64,000 nt of DNA from Nitrospirota bacterium (GTDB lineage Bacteria > Nitrospirota > Thermodesulfovibrionia > Thermodesulfovibrionales > UBA1546), in contig WPIF01000007.1 of assembly GCA_009773185.1 (NCBI GenBank), positions 48,206 to 112,205 of the forward strand, given 5' to 3'. Each line of letters opens with the position of its first letter. The first letter of the stretch is position 1. The position numbers and the translations under genes were made by a program. The notes under the pieces were generated by a model. The model was not told where the DNA came from, searched no databases, and saw only the letters and a program-made list of their open reading frames with translations. Positions 9,768-19,490 of this stretch are shown here, one piece after another.

Positions 9768-10068
9768 TCACTGCATCCTGCAGAACCTCAGACTGTTTTT
9801 GCAGCATTATGCGTATGCCGTGTTTTTTCAAATAGAGTCGTGCGCTCACAACATCTAAGCCGAGGACTTCTGACAGTTTGCCGAGGCTTATAAGTCCCTC
9901 TTTATATGCTTCAAGGGCAACTGATTTTCTATGCTCAAGGGCATCTTTCCCATAAGTCACATCAAGCGCTTCCCTTACAAGACCGCCGAGGGTGCCTTCT
10001 CCCCTCTTCGCATATGACTTAAGCTTTCTGTGCTGCTCATCGGTAAGCATTATATTGGTCCTTTTCAT
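9760..10068 (-). CDS. Antitoxin-like protein, RHH-type N-terminus plus UPF0175-like C-terminus
   Basis: MKRTNIMLTDEQHRKLKSYAKRGEGTLGGLVREAL followed by EAYKEGLISLGKLSEVLGLDVVSARLYLKKHGI; overlaps toxin by 8 nt. Confidence 0.75.
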   Translation of the reverse strand: MKRTNIMLTDEQHRKLKSYAKRGEGTLGGLVREALDVTYGKDALEHRKSVALEAYKEGLISLGKLSEVLGLDVVSARLYLKKHGIRIMLQKQSEVLQDAVNA

Positions 10069-10219
10069 CCTTGCCTCCATATGTGTAACTATATGTGTAA
10101 TGTTAACACTGTCAGCCATGGGGCGTCAAGAAAGATAACGGCAGGATCGGGGGTGAGAGGGGTCTGAGGAGGGTTATATTTCTGAAAAAATCAGGAAGTG
10201 GAGCTATGTTTCTTCTCCC

Positions 10220-10255
10220 GGGTTTAAACGGGTGAGCAGGCTAAAATAGTGACTG
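10220..10255 (+). repeat. 36-bp direct repeat, right copy beyond the TA cassette
   Basis: gggtttaaacgggtgagcaggctaaaatagtgactg (1 mismatch to left copy). Confidence 0.95.
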
Positions 10256-10455
10256 CCAGCGGCGCTGAACATCTTCTCCGGATTGTTTCACATGTTTGGT
10301 TTCAATTAACATAGATAGTTGTTTTTGTAACAGTATATTTTTTACCGCTTCCGCATTTTGATGGATTATATAAAGGGGAAGGGGTAGTGTCAAGCGAAAA
10401 AAGGCACTTTTTTTCAGGACTCTCAAATTACTCAATTTAAGGTAAAATAGGCATT

Positions 10456-12129
10456 ATGAAATCCGACAGGCTTCTGGAAGACATAAAATCACGCCTCGAT
10501 ATAATTGAAGTAATCTCAGACTATGTTGAACTAAAAAAATCAGGCCAGAACTACAAGGCAAACTGTCCTTTCCATTCAGAAAAGAGCCCATCATTTATGG
10601 TAAGCCCTGCCAAGCAAATATTCCACTGCTTTGGATGCGGGGCAGGAGGGGACATCTTTGGTTTTATCATGAAATATGAAAACCTTAATTTTCAGGAAGC
10701 AATTAAGATGCTTGCAAAAAAAGCCGGCATAAAACTTTCGGAATACAGGTTCGAGGCTGATGCCTCCGAAAAGAAAGAAAAACTTTATGCGATTCAGAAA
10801 GAGGCGCTTAATATCTATGTAGAAAATCTCAGGGAATCAAAAACAGCAGGTTCTTACCTTGCCAAAAGAGGCATAACAGGAGAGATGATTGAGGCTTTTT
10901 CTCTGGGGTATGCAGATAAAGAATGGAAGAGCATCTATGAACATCTTAAGGCAAAGGGGTTTGATGAGCCCCTGATTGTCCAGTCAGGGCTTGTTTTCAG
11001 CGGAGAAAAAGGGCTGTATGACATGTTCAGGAACCGGCTCATATTCCCTATATTTAATGTTCAGGGCGATGCCATGGCTTTTGGCGGAAGGGCCATAGAT
11101 GATTCAATGCCGAAGTACCTGAATTCTCCGGAGACGCCCTTATTTAAAAAAGGCGAGACCCTCTATGCCCTCAATATTGCAAAGGATGAGATACGGAAAA
11201 AAGACTATGTCATGATTACTGAAGGATATCTGGATGTTATCATGTGCCATCAGCATGGTTTTAGAAATGTGGTTGCACCCCTGGGCACAGCATTGACCGC
11301 AGGCCATTTACATAAGCTCGGGAGGTTTACAAAAAAAGTCCTGCTGGTTTTTGACAGCGATACAGCCGGAATTGCCGCTGCAAAAAGGTCCATAGCCCTT
11401 CTTTTCGAGCACGGTTTTAAGAGCAAGGTGCTGCTGTTGCCGGAGGGGGATGACCCTGACAGTTTTCTCAGGCAAAACGGGAGCAAGGCATTTCAGGCAA
11501 GGCTTGGGAAGGCAAAGACAATGGTTGATTTTATCCTCGGTTTGAAGGGGGATAAGACCGATAATGTCAGGGCAGCAGTCGGGATAGTGGCCAGTACAAA
11601 GGATTTAATCCTCAGAGAAGAGCTCTTCAGGGAACTCTCGGAAAAATCAGGCATAAGAGAGGCTGTCCTGAGGGGTGAATCTAAAGGGTACGGGCAGGAA
11701 CCAAGGCATAGTATAGCGGCTGCAGCCTCAAAGGCAACGACCTTTTTCTACAGTGAGGATATTTTGCTTTTAAGCGCTATAGTTTCATTTCCCGATAAAG
11801 CCCCTTATATCTTTGATAATTTAAATATAGACAGTGTGCGTAACCCCCTGGTTAAAAAAATTTTTCAAGAAATTAAACCTTCCGCCGATAAAGTAAGCAT
11901 GACTGAAATGCTTAGTGTTTTGGGGGAAGAAGAAAAGGCGCTTGTTACAAGGCTTTCGCTGACCCCCGGGTTTGACCTCGAGGACATTGACAAAAGCATA
12001 AAGGGCTGCCTCAGAAAGATAGCCCATTATGAGATTGAGGAAAAAATAAAAGAGGCGAAAAGCACAGGCGACCGCCAGCGTTTAAGGAGCCTGCTGGCAG
12101 AAAAGCAAAAAATAACAAGAGCTGTCTGA
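10456..12129 (+). CDS. dnaG: DNA primase
   Basis: CPFHSEKSPSFMVSPAKQIFHCFGCGAGGDIFGF zinc motif; Toprim VMITEGYLDVIMCHQHG. Confidence 0.97.
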   Translation: MKSDRLLEDIKSRLDIIEVISDYVELKKSGQNYKANCPFHSEKSPSFMVSPAKQIFHCFGCGAGGDIFGFIMKYENLNFQEAIKMLAKKAGIKLSEYRFEADASEKKEKLYAIQKEALNIYVENLRESKTAGSYLAKRGITGEMIEAFSLGYADKEWKSIYEHLKAKGFDEPLIVQSGLVFSGEKGLYDMFRNRLIFPIFNVQGDAMAFGGRAIDDSMPKYLNSPETPLFKKGETLYALNIAKDEIRKKDYVMITEGYLDVIMCHQHGFRNVVAPLGTALTAGHLHKLGRFTKKVLLVFDSDTAGIAAAKRSIALLFEHGFKSKVLLLPEGDDPDSFLRQNGSKAFQARLGKAKTMVDFILGLKGDKTDNVRAAVGIVASTKDLILREELFRELSEKSGIREAVLRGESKGYGQEPRHSIAAAASKATTFFYSEDILLLSAIVSFPDKAPYIFDNLNIDSVRNPLVKKIFQEIKPSADKVSMTEMLSVLGEEEKALVTRLSLTPGFDLEDIDKSIKGCLRKIAHYEIEEKIKEAKSTGDRQRLRSLLAEKQKITRAV

Positions 12130-12147
12130 TATGGAAGGGGGTAAATT

Positions 12148-13716
12148 ATGATGGAACAGCCTGATTATTTTGAGGTGAATGAAGACAGGGAAGGAATTGC
12201 CCTGCTCAAAGAAGAGATAGAAGAGGAATTTATTGAAGAAACAGGGAAAAAAACGGCATTTGCTGACCTGGAATATGACCCTATAAAGATTTATCTCAAA
12301 GAGATGAGCGGGGTCTCTCTTCTTACTAAAGAAGGAGAGGTTGAGATAGCAAAAAAAATCGAAAGCGGCAAAAGAAGGGTAGCAGAGATTATTTTTTCAC
12401 TTCCTTTTGCAGTTAAAAAGCTTGTTGCGCTCGGAGAACTTATTGAAAAAGGCGAGGCTCCATTAGGGGAAATAATACAGAACGGGGAAGATGCCCTTGA
12501 TGAAGATATCTTTGCTGAAAGGAAGAGATTCTCTGATATAGCAGCCCAGATAAACAAACTGTATGAGAAGAGGAAGGTTTATCTCAAAAAGCCTGCTGCA
12601 AAAGGCAGCCCGGCAGATAAAAGGGCGTCTCGCATGCTTGAAGATAATATGACTCAGATGCTGAATAAGATAAATCAACTGAAGTTAAAAGAGGATTCAA
12701 TAATTGCCTTCTCTGAGGAGATTAAAAAAATAATACTAAGGATTGATGAAATTGATAAGCAGATGGCATTTCTTAAAAAGAAACTTAAACAGAAGGGATT
12801 TGATAGTGACAGGCCTGAAAATAAAATCGGCAGAAAAATAAATAAAACCCTGAAGGAAGATACAAACATGCTCCTTAACGCCTATAGAGAATGCAGGAAA
12901 GAGAGAGCAGACAAGGAGGAAATGATTGGCGTTAAAGCAGGAGAAATGAAAAAAATACTTCAGCTTCTCATTGAAAGGGAAAGGGAGGTTATTGAGGCAA
13001 AAGGGGCGCTCATAGAAGCCAACCTCCGTCTTGTCATAAGCATAGCAAAGAAATATATGGGGAAGGGGCTCAGCTTTTCCGACCTTATTCAGGAAGGCAA
13101 CATAGGGTTAATGAGGGCCTGCGACAAGTTTGAATATGAGAGAGGTTATAAATTCAGCACTTATGCTACATGGTGGATAAGACAGGCAATTACAAGGGCC
13201 CTGGCAGACCAGTCCAGGACCATAAGAATCCCCGTGCATATGGTAGAGACGATGAACCGCATAACAAAGACGACAAGAGAGCTTGTACAGGAACTTGGAA
13301 GAGAGCCTGTTCCTGAAGAGGTTGCTTACAAGGTAGGATTGCCGATAGAAAAGGTCAGGGGGATATTAAAGATTTCAAGGGAACCCATATCACTGGAAAC
13401 CCCGATAGGAGATGAAGAGGACAGCCACCTTAGTGATTTTATTGAAGACAAGGCTATTCTTTCGCCTTTGGATGCTGCGATAGAGGGTGACCTGAAAAAT
13501 CAGATAGACAGGTCGCTTTGCACACTAAGCTCCAAGGAAGAAAAGATTTTAAGGAAGAGGTTCGGCATAGGAGAAGATGCACCCCAGACCCTTGAGGAAG
13601 TTGGAAAGGAATTCGAGGTTACAAGGGAGAGGATAAGGCAGATAGAGGTAGGAGCAATCAGAAAATTAAGACACCCTTCAAAACACAAGTGGTTGAGGTC
13701 TTTTATTAGGACTTGA
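12148..13716 (+). CDS. rpoD: RNA polymerase primary sigma factor
   Basis: [76 protein letters not shown]. Confidence 0.97.
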   Translation: MMEQPDYFEVNEDREGIALLKEEIEEEFIEETGKKTAFADLEYDPIKIYLKEMSGVSLLTKEGEVEIAKKIESGKRRVAEIIFSLPFAVKKLVALGELIEKGEAPLGEIIQNGEDALDEDIFAERKRFSDIAAQINKLYEKRKVYLKKPAAKGSPADKRASRMLEDNMTQMLNKINQLKLKEDSIIAFSEEIKKIILRIDEIDKQMAFLKKKLKQKGFDSDRPENKIGRKINKTLKEDTNMLLNAYRECRKERADKEEMIGVKAGEMKKILQLLIEREREVIEAKGALIEANLRLVISIAKKYMGKGLSFSDLIQEGNIGLMRACDKFEYERGYKFSTYATWWIRQAITRALADQSRTIRIPVHMVETMNRITKTTRELVQELGREPVPEEVAYKVGLPIEKVRGILKISREPISLETPIGDEEDSHLSDFIEDKAILSPLDAAIEGDLKNQIDRSLCTLSSKEEKILRKRFGIGEDAPQTLEEVGKEFEVTRERIRQIEVGAIRKLRHPSKHKWLRSFIRT

Positions 13717-13756
13717 CCAAAGCACACCTTAAACTTTACAATTAAAAGCTTTGTGA

Positions 13757-13832
13757 GGGCCCATAGCTCAGTTGGTAGAGCTACCGGCTCATAACCGGTT
13801 GGTCCCAGGTTCGAGTCCTGGTGGGCCCACCA
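13757..13832 (+). tRNA. tRNA with CAT anticodon (elongator Met or lysidine-modified Ile2), CCA encoded
   Basis: gggcccatagctcagttggtagagctaccggctcataaccggttggtcccaggttcgagtcctggtgggcccacca: 7-bp acceptor stem, CTCATAA anticodon loop, GGTTCGAGTCC T-arm. Confidence 0.95.
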
Positions 13833-13841
13833 ACTAAATCA

Positions 13842-13912
13842 TGCAAAGTTTAAAATTAAAGATTCAAGATTAAGGAATTCTGTAATTTTGTATTTTGCAT
13901 TTTGAATTTTTT
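13842..13912. repeat. Degenerate 7-nt periodic tract downstream of the tRNA
   Basis: ...attttgt attttgc attttga attttttt and preceding ttaaaga ttcaaga ttaagga. Confidence 0.6.
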
Positions 13913-13926
13913 TTGGTGGAGGGTGT

Positions 13927-14640
13927 GTGCAGGAGAATATAAAACTACTTATCGAACTTCAGGGAACAGATTCTGTTATTTTCAGGGACAAGAATTTTAT
14001 TGATTCAATGCCTTCAAAGCTGCTTTCTGCTGATCAGGCCTTTAAAGAGATCCAATCTCTCTATGAGGGGGGAAAACAAAAAGTAACCCTGCTTGAGAAA
14101 AAGAAAAAAGACAAGGAAAAAGAGACCGAGGATATCAATGAAAGGATAAAAAAAATAAAGGCCCGCGCATCAGAGATAAAAACGAACAAAGAATATCAGG
14201 CGCACCTCAAAGAGATAGAAGCCATTGAGAAGGAACGTTATGCGATAGAAGATGAGATACTGTCTATCATGGAGGCGGTGGATGCAGCAGGCAAAGAATT
14301 AAAGGCAGAAGAGATTAAGGTAAAGGCTGAAAAAGATAAGGTGGAGGCATTCAAAAAACAGGTTGAGAAAGAGATGGCTGAGGCAGAAGGTGAATTGAGT
14401 GAAAAAAAGGCCAGGCGCTCAGACATAGCGGATAAGATAGACCCTGATATGTATAACGAGTATATGAAAGTACTCAAGGCGTGCGGCGGACTTGCGGTGG
14501 TAGAGGCAAGGGATGAGATCTGCCAGGGCTGTAACATGAACATACCGCCTCAGATGTTTGTGGAGATAAAGAAAAATGAAGAGATAAATCAATGCCCTCA
14601 ATGCAGAAGGATACTCTACTGGAAAGAAGTAAATGAATGA
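13927..14640 (+). CDS. Coiled-coil protein with C-terminal C4-type zinc ribbon
   Basis: CQGCNMNIPPQMFVEIKKNEEINQCPQCRRILYW; long coiled-coil N-term; GTG start likely. Confidence 0.85.
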   Translation: MQENIKLLIELQGTDSVIFRDKNFIDSMPSKLLSADQAFKEIQSLYEGGKQKVTLLEKKKKDKEKETEDINERIKKIKARASEIKTNKEYQAHLKEIEAIEKERYAIEDEILSIMEAVDAAGKELKAEEIKVKAEKDKVEAFKKQVEKEMAEAEGELSEKKARRSDIADKIDPDMYNEYMKVLKACGGLAVVEARDEICQGCNMNIPPQMFVEIKKNEEINQCPQCRRILYWKEVNE

Positions 14641-15053
14641 AACCCGGAATCGGCTCGCAACGAGATGCAGTTTTGTATTGTGATGGCGCATCAAGCGGCA
14701 ATCCGGGAAAATCAGGCATCGGGGCAGTGCTCACCTTTGGCGGCAAGACGTATGAGATATCGGAGAACATCGGGATAGCAACAAACAATATCGCTGAGTA
14801 TACGGCATTGATAAAGGGACTCTCAAAGGCAATATCATTAAAAATCGAAACCCTCAGTATCTTTCTTGATTCAGAACTATTGGTAAGGCAGATTGAAGGA
14901 AGCTATAAAGTAAAAAACGAAAAACTGAAAGAACTATACCTGGATGTAATCTCTCAGCTCAGAGCTTTTAAGGGTTACAGCATCCGGCATATCCCGCGGG
15001 AACAGAATAAAAAAGCAGATGCCCTCGCAAGAAAAGCCGTTTACCCACGGTAG
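14637..15053 (+). CDS. Ribonuclease HI-like protein
   Basis: AVLYCDGASSGNPGKSGIGAVL, NIAEYTALIKGL, DSELLVRQIEGSYKVKN, REQNKKADALARKA. Confidence 0.9.
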   Translation: MKPGIGSQRDAVLYCDGASSGNPGKSGIGAVLTFGGKTYEISENIGIATNNIAEYTALIKGLSKAISLKIETLSIFLDSELLVRQIEGSYKVKNEKLKELYLDVISQLRAFKGYSIRHIPREQNKKADALARKAVYPR

Positions 15054-15106
15054 AGAATCAGCTGGTTGAATTATTTCTTTATTTTATTCTATAATTAGCA
15101 AATCCT

Positions 15107-16030
15107 ATGGGAATGGAAGACCACAAACTAAAAGTTTTCTGCACGGTTGCGGAGACAAAGAGCTTTTCCAAGGCATCTGAGATAATACATCTCACACAGC
15201 CTGCGGTAAGCCTGCTGGTACAGGCAATAGAGGAGATATACGAGACAAAACTCTTTGACAGGGCCAGCAATACTGTAACGCTCACACCTGCCGGGGAGAT
15301 GCTCTATAAATACGCCAAGGAAATCCTTAACCTGTACGCTGCCGCAGAAAAAAATATCGGCGAGATAACAGGCTTTGTGAAAGGGAGTATAAGCCTTGGT
15401 GCAAGTTCGACTATAGGGAATTATCTCCTGCCAGGAGTTATAGCGGATTTTAGGAAAACCCATCCAAAGATAAAAGTCCATCTGCTTGTCGGCAACACAA
15501 AGAGGATAGTGGAGCTTTTGAATTCAGGCAATATTGATATCGGCCTGGTAGAAGGGGATGTGGCAAGGCAGAAGATGGTTGTAGAAAAACTTATTGCCGA
15601 TGAGCTTGTTCTGATTGTCTCGCCGCTGCATCCATGGGCAAAAAAGAAGAGCATATCTGTTGTGGAAATAGCAAAAGAACCATTTATCTTCAGGGAAGAA
15701 GGTTCCGGCACAAGGCAGGTAATAGAGAAATATCTTGGCAAATACAAGATAACGCCTCAGGATATGATGACATCTTTGGTGCTTGGAAGCACAGAGGCAA
15801 TAAAGGAATCGGTCGAGGGCACAATGGGGATTGCCATTGTATCAAGGTGGGCCATAAGAAAAGAAATGAGATACGGGACCCTTAAACCCCTGAGCTTTAA
15901 AGAGGAAAAGATGCTCAGGGAATTTTCAATGATCTTTCAGAAGAATGCTATCTCATCCCATGCAGTAGATGAATTCCTGTCATACCTTAAGTCTTACCCT
16001 TTTGAGAGACTGCTTTCATTGCCGGAATAG
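15107..16030 (+). CDS. LysR-family transcriptional regulator
   Basis: LKVFCTVAETKSFSKASEIIHLTQPAVSLLVQAIEE HTH, LysR substrate-binding domain. Confidence 0.93.
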   Translation: MGMEDHKLKVFCTVAETKSFSKASEIIHLTQPAVSLLVQAIEEIYETKLFDRASNTVTLTPAGEMLYKYAKEILNLYAAAEKNIGEITGFVKGSISLGASSTIGNYLLPGVIADFRKTHPKIKVHLLVGNTKRIVELLNSGNIDIGLVEGDVARQKMVVEKLIADELVLIVSPLHPWAKKKSISVVEIAKEPFIFREEGSGTRQVIEKYLGKYKITPQDMMTSLVLGSTEAIKESVEGTMGIAIVSRWAIRKEMRYGTLKPLSFKEEKMLREFSMIFQKNAISSHAVDEFLSYLKSYPFERLLSLPE

Positions 16031-17598
16031 ACGCGATAATCTATCCCGGAAAATATCCTGTCCTTATCTTCAAGCTCCGATAACTTTTTCTCGTCTATAT
16101 TTCCTGATTTTGCTGCTGAGTATAAATTACTGAACCTGTCTGCATGCCCGGTTATTCTTTTTACGGCATAGTCAGACGCTGCCCCTGTTTTCATTATGAA
16201 TGGCCAGTCGCTATGCTGAAGCAAAAGGACTTCTCTTGCAGCCTGATTCAGGGCCCTCTGCAGCAGGCCTTCGGCACGAGGAAACATATCAGAAAGCTCT
16301 ATCATCCTTTCGGCTGCCTTGTGCAGATGCCTGTAAACCCAGTCATTGGAGCTATTGACCCAGACCTCATTGTAGCCGTTGTGCCCCCAGCTTGACATGG
16401 AAGGAGTTATGCACTGGAATTCTGAATTTTCATTAAGATATTGCGAAGAGGTGATTGTCCTGAATGGATTCCGGTTTGCGATTTTTCTCAGGAGAAAATT
16501 AAGCCAGTCCGGCCCTTCAAACCACCAGTGCCCAAAGAGTTCGGCATCATAAGGCGCTGTTATCACAGGGGTAAAATCTGATGTCCGGGCCAGGAGTTCT
16601 ATTTGCTGCTTTCTGTTCAGCATAAAGCTTTCAGCATGTTTTTCTGCCCTGGCCATTGCCTTTTTTCTGTTGTAAGGCCGCTTATCATCTGTCTTGCCTG
16701 TTATCCTGTGGTATTTTATCCCTGTATATATCCTTATCTCGTCAGGGTGAATGTAAGGCCTGATATACTCGACCGGAAGGTCAAAGCCGGCGTCTCTGTA
16801 AAAATCCCTGTAAGCGAAATCTCCGGGGTAACCTTCGATTGAACTCCAGACCTGCCTTGAGGACTCAATATCCCTGCCGAATGCAATAACACCCGACGGA
16901 CAGGATACAGGTTTATATACACCATATTTTGGCGCCGGTTTTCCGTTCAGTATCCCATGTGTCTCCATGAAAAAAAATTTTATGCCGGCATCTTTCAATA
17001 TCCTGTCCAGGCCCGGATAATAGCCGCATTCAGGCAGCCATATGCCTTCAGGAGCTTTGCCGAAATTTCTTATATGGCTTTCTACCGCAACCTTTATCTG
17101 CGCCCTCACAGCCTGAGGGTAGTTGCTGAGTGTCGGCAGATAGGCGTGGGTTGCTGCGCATGTTATGATTTCAACTTTTCCGGTATCCTGTAATTTTTTA
17201 AAGGCAGATGTGATATCTTTTTTGTAACAGTCGTCGTAAAGATATTTAATTCTTCTAAAACGGTCATTATACATTCTTGCCAGTGGTTCAAATGACAGGT
17301 CTCCTCTTGTCCTCAGCAGCTCTTTTTCTGTAAGCTCAATAAGATTATTTATATACCTGAGGCACCTTTCTCTGAGCAGGCGGTCATTAAACATCTCAAC
17401 CAGTGTTGGACTGAGAGACAGAGTGATATTGAATTCCACATTATCATTCAAGAGACCGTCAAAGACATCGAGCAAGGGGATATAGCTCTCTGTAATGGCC
17501 TCATAAAGCCAGTTCTCTTCAAGAAAATAATCGTGTTCCGGATGCCTGATATAAGGCAGGTGGGCGTGGAGGACAAGGTTTAAATAGCCTTTATGCAT
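15994..17598 (-). CDS. Glycoside hydrolase family 57 protein (1,4-alpha-glucan branching enzyme-like)
   Basis: GYLNLVLHAHLPYIRHPEHDYFLEENWLYEAITESYIPLL, GIWLPECGYYPGLD, YDAELFGHWWFEGPDWL. Confidence 0.9.
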   Translation of the reverse strand: MHKGYLNLVLHAHLPYIRHPEHDYFLEENWLYEAITESYIPLLDVFDGLLNDNVEFNITLSLSPTLVEMFNDRLLRERCLRYINNLIELTEKELLRTRGDLSFEPLARMYNDRFRRIKYLYDDCYKKDITSAFKKLQDTGKVEIITCAATHAYLPTLSNYPQAVRAQIKVAVESHIRNFGKAPEGIWLPECGYYPGLDRILKDAGIKFFFMETHGILNGKPAPKYGVYKPVSCPSGVIAFGRDIESSRQVWSSIEGYPGDFAYRDFYRDAGFDLPVEYIRPYIHPDEIRIYTGIKYHRITGKTDDKRPYNRKKAMARAEKHAESFMLNRKQQIELLARTSDFTPVITAPYDAELFGHWWFEGPDWLNFLLRKIANRNPFRTITSSQYLNENSEFQCITPSMSSWGHNGYNEVWVNSSNDWVYRHLHKAAERMIELSDMFPRAEGLLQRALNQAAREVLLLQHSDWPFIMKTGAASDYAVKRITGHADRFSNLYSAAKSGNIDEKKLSELEDKDRIFSGIDYRVYSGNESSLSKG

Positions 17599-17686
17599 AT
17601 AACTTTAAGAATAATACACGATTGGGAATCGATGATACAAGGCTAATCTGCCCTCATTTTGCCCTTGACTTTTTTAATACAGCATT

Positions 17687-17699
17687 ATACACTTTGTAT
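17687..17699. promoter_or_regulatory. Putative operator ATACACTTTGTAT just upstream of the LexA-like gene
   Basis: Inverted repeat ATACA-CTT-TGTAT located 6 nt before the ATG, after an upstream TTGACT -35-like hexamer. Confidence 0.4.
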
Positions 17700-17704
17700 G
17701 AAAT

Positions 17705-18331
17705 ATGAATGTGCAGCTTAATCAAAAACAATCAGACGCAGTCCGCTGCATGCGAAACTGGCTTATGCACAAAGGGGAAATTCCGTCTGTACGTGAACTG
17801 ATGGCAGCGCTTAGATATAAATCTCCTCGCTCGGCTGCTTTAATTATTGAGGAATTAATCCAGAAAGGTATTTTGAGAAAGCGTTCAAATGGAGATTTGC
17901 AGCTAATTAAAGATATTGATGCAGATTCAGCCCATGCCCGCACAGTCGATATTCCTTTAGTCGGTATGGTAACCTGTGGAATGCCTATTTTAGCGCAGGA
18001 AAATATTGAGGGCTATATTCCTGTATCTGTTTCCCTTGCAAAATCCGGGAATAAATACTTCCTGGTCAGGGCTAAAGGCGATTCCATGAACAAAGCCGGC
18101 ATCAATGATGGTGATTTAATACTTGTCCGCCAGCAGTCAGCGGCACAAAATGGCGATATAGTTGTAGCCTTGATTGATGATGAAGCAACCGTGAAGGAAT
18201 TTCAGCATACTAAAAATTGTGTTGTTCTAATGCCGAGGTCGAATAATAAAAATCATAAGCCGATTATCCTGACTGAAAATTTTCAGGTTCAGGGAGTTGC
18301 AGTAACAACAATTCCAAAATTAGAGGTTTGA
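17705..18331 (+). CDS. LexA/S24-family autoproteolytic repressor
   Basis: N-terminal wHTH IPSVRELMAALRYKSPRSAALIIEEL; VTCGMP cleavage-like site; KGDSMNKAGINDGDLILV Ser; ATVKEF Lys. Confidence 0.85.
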   Translation: MNVQLNQKQSDAVRCMRNWLMHKGEIPSVRELMAALRYKSPRSAALIIEELIQKGILRKRSNGDLQLIKDIDADSAHARTVDIPLVGMVTCGMPILAQENIEGYIPVSVSLAKSGNKYFLVRAKGDSMNKAGINDGDLILVRQQSAAQNGDIVVALIDDEATVKEFQHTKNCVVLMPRSNNKNHKPIILTENFQVQGVAVTTIPKLEV

Positions 18332-18333
18332 AT

Positions 18334-18498
18334 ATGGTAAATTATCATATATCAAAAAAGACAGGACAGGTGAAGGAAATAAAAAAATCGCTTTTAAATC
18401 TTGGCGGAATTGCTAAAGACAGAAAAGTTGGAACTGGCAAAGAAAGAGAATTTGCAAAAAAGGTTGTTTCAAAAAAAATTGCACAAGAAGGATTTTAA
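18334..18498 (+). CDS. Small basic 54-aa ORF (MVNYHISKKTGQVKEIKKSLLNLGGIAKDRKVGTGKEREFAKKVVSKKIAQEGF), unknown
   Basis: Translated by eye; starts 3 nt after the lexA-like stop; below the ORF track length cutoff. Confidence 0.4.
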   Translation: MVNYHISKKTGQVKEIKKSLLNLGGIAKDRKVGTGKEREFAKKVVSKKIAQEGF

Positions 18499-18617
18499 GG
18501 TGGTGAGGAAAGAAAAGTAAGAAGCAGCATAATAAATAGATTGAGTAGGGATATAGAGAAGATTGGAAAATACAAATAGACAGATATTTTATGCATATAG
18601 AGGAATAAACTGAGATT

Positions 18618-19490
18618 ATGAAAAAAGTAAATACGAACATAATTTTAGGCGATTGCAAAGAAGTTTTAAAAAGCCTTGATGAAAATTCAATCGATTTAAT
18701 CGTAACATCTCCTCCTTATGCTGATAGCAGAAATGGCACATATGGGGGAATAAAGCCAGATCACTATGTTCAATGGTTTCTTCCTATTAGCAAAGAACTT
18801 CTGAGGGTTTTAAAGGCTGATGGTACTTTCATATTAAACATCAAGGAAAAAGTTGTTAATGCTGAGCGGCATACTTACGTAATTGAACTTATCCTCGAAA
18901 TGAAAAAACAGGGTTGGCTATGGACTGAGGAATTTATGTGGCATAAGAAGAATTGTTACCCCGGAAAGTGGCCTAATAGGTTCAGAGATTCCTGGGAAAG
19001 ATTATTACAGTTTAACAAAAGCAAAAAATTTCATATGTATCAGGAAGAAGTAATGATTCCTATGGGCGAATGGGCAAAAACAAGATTAAAAAAATTAAGC
19101 GAAACCGATATGATCAGGGATAATTCAAAAGTCGGAAGCGGTTTTGGAAAAAAGATTGCAAACTGGTTGAATAAGGATAAGGTCTATCCGACAAATGTGC
19201 TTAATATGGCGACTGAATGCTCAAATAGAAATCACAGTGCTGTTTTTCCTGAAGCACTCCCTGAATGGTTCATAAAATTGTTTACAAGAGAAGGTGATTG
19301 GGTATTAGATCCTTTTTCCGGCTCCGGCACAACTCTGAGAGTTGCCAATAGACTAAAGAGAAATTCTGTAGGTATTGATATATCTAAACAGTATTATAAT
19401 ATGGTCATGGAAGAGGCAAGTAGTTATAAAGATATGTCCCTTTTTGAAAGGCAGGCAAGGTATGGGAAAAATCGAAGACAAAAACATTAA
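18618..19490 (+). CDS. Type II DNA methyltransferase (N4-cytosine or N6-adenine, TSPPY motif)
   Basis: LIVTSPPYADSR catalytic motif before DPFSGSGTTLRVANRL SAM-binding motif. Confidence 0.92.
   Translation: MKKVNTNIILGDCKEVLKSLDENSIDLIVTSPPYADSRNGTYGGIKPDHYVQWFLPISKELLRVLKADGTFILNIKEKVVNAERHTYVIELILEMKKQGWLWTEEFMWHKKNCYPGKWPNRFRDSWERLLQFNKSKKFHMYQEEVMIPMGEWAKTRLKKLSETDMIRDNSKVGSGFGKKIANWLNKDKVYPTNVLNMATECSNRNHSAVFPEALPEWFIKLFTREGDWVLDPFSGSGTTLRVANRLKRNSVGIDISKQYYNMVMEEASSYKDMSLFERQARYGKNRRQKH

Noticed and set aside
18413-18658. Minus-strand ORF 18413..18658
   Set aside because: Antisense to the small ORF and the methyltransferase start, with Phe/Cys/Leu-rich shadow composition.
19375-19461. 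N-terminal extension of the REase ORF starting at 19375
   Set aside because: MIYLNSIIIWSWKRQVVIKICPFLKGRQG is out-of-frame methyltransferase DNA; MGKIEDKN at 19462 is the better start.
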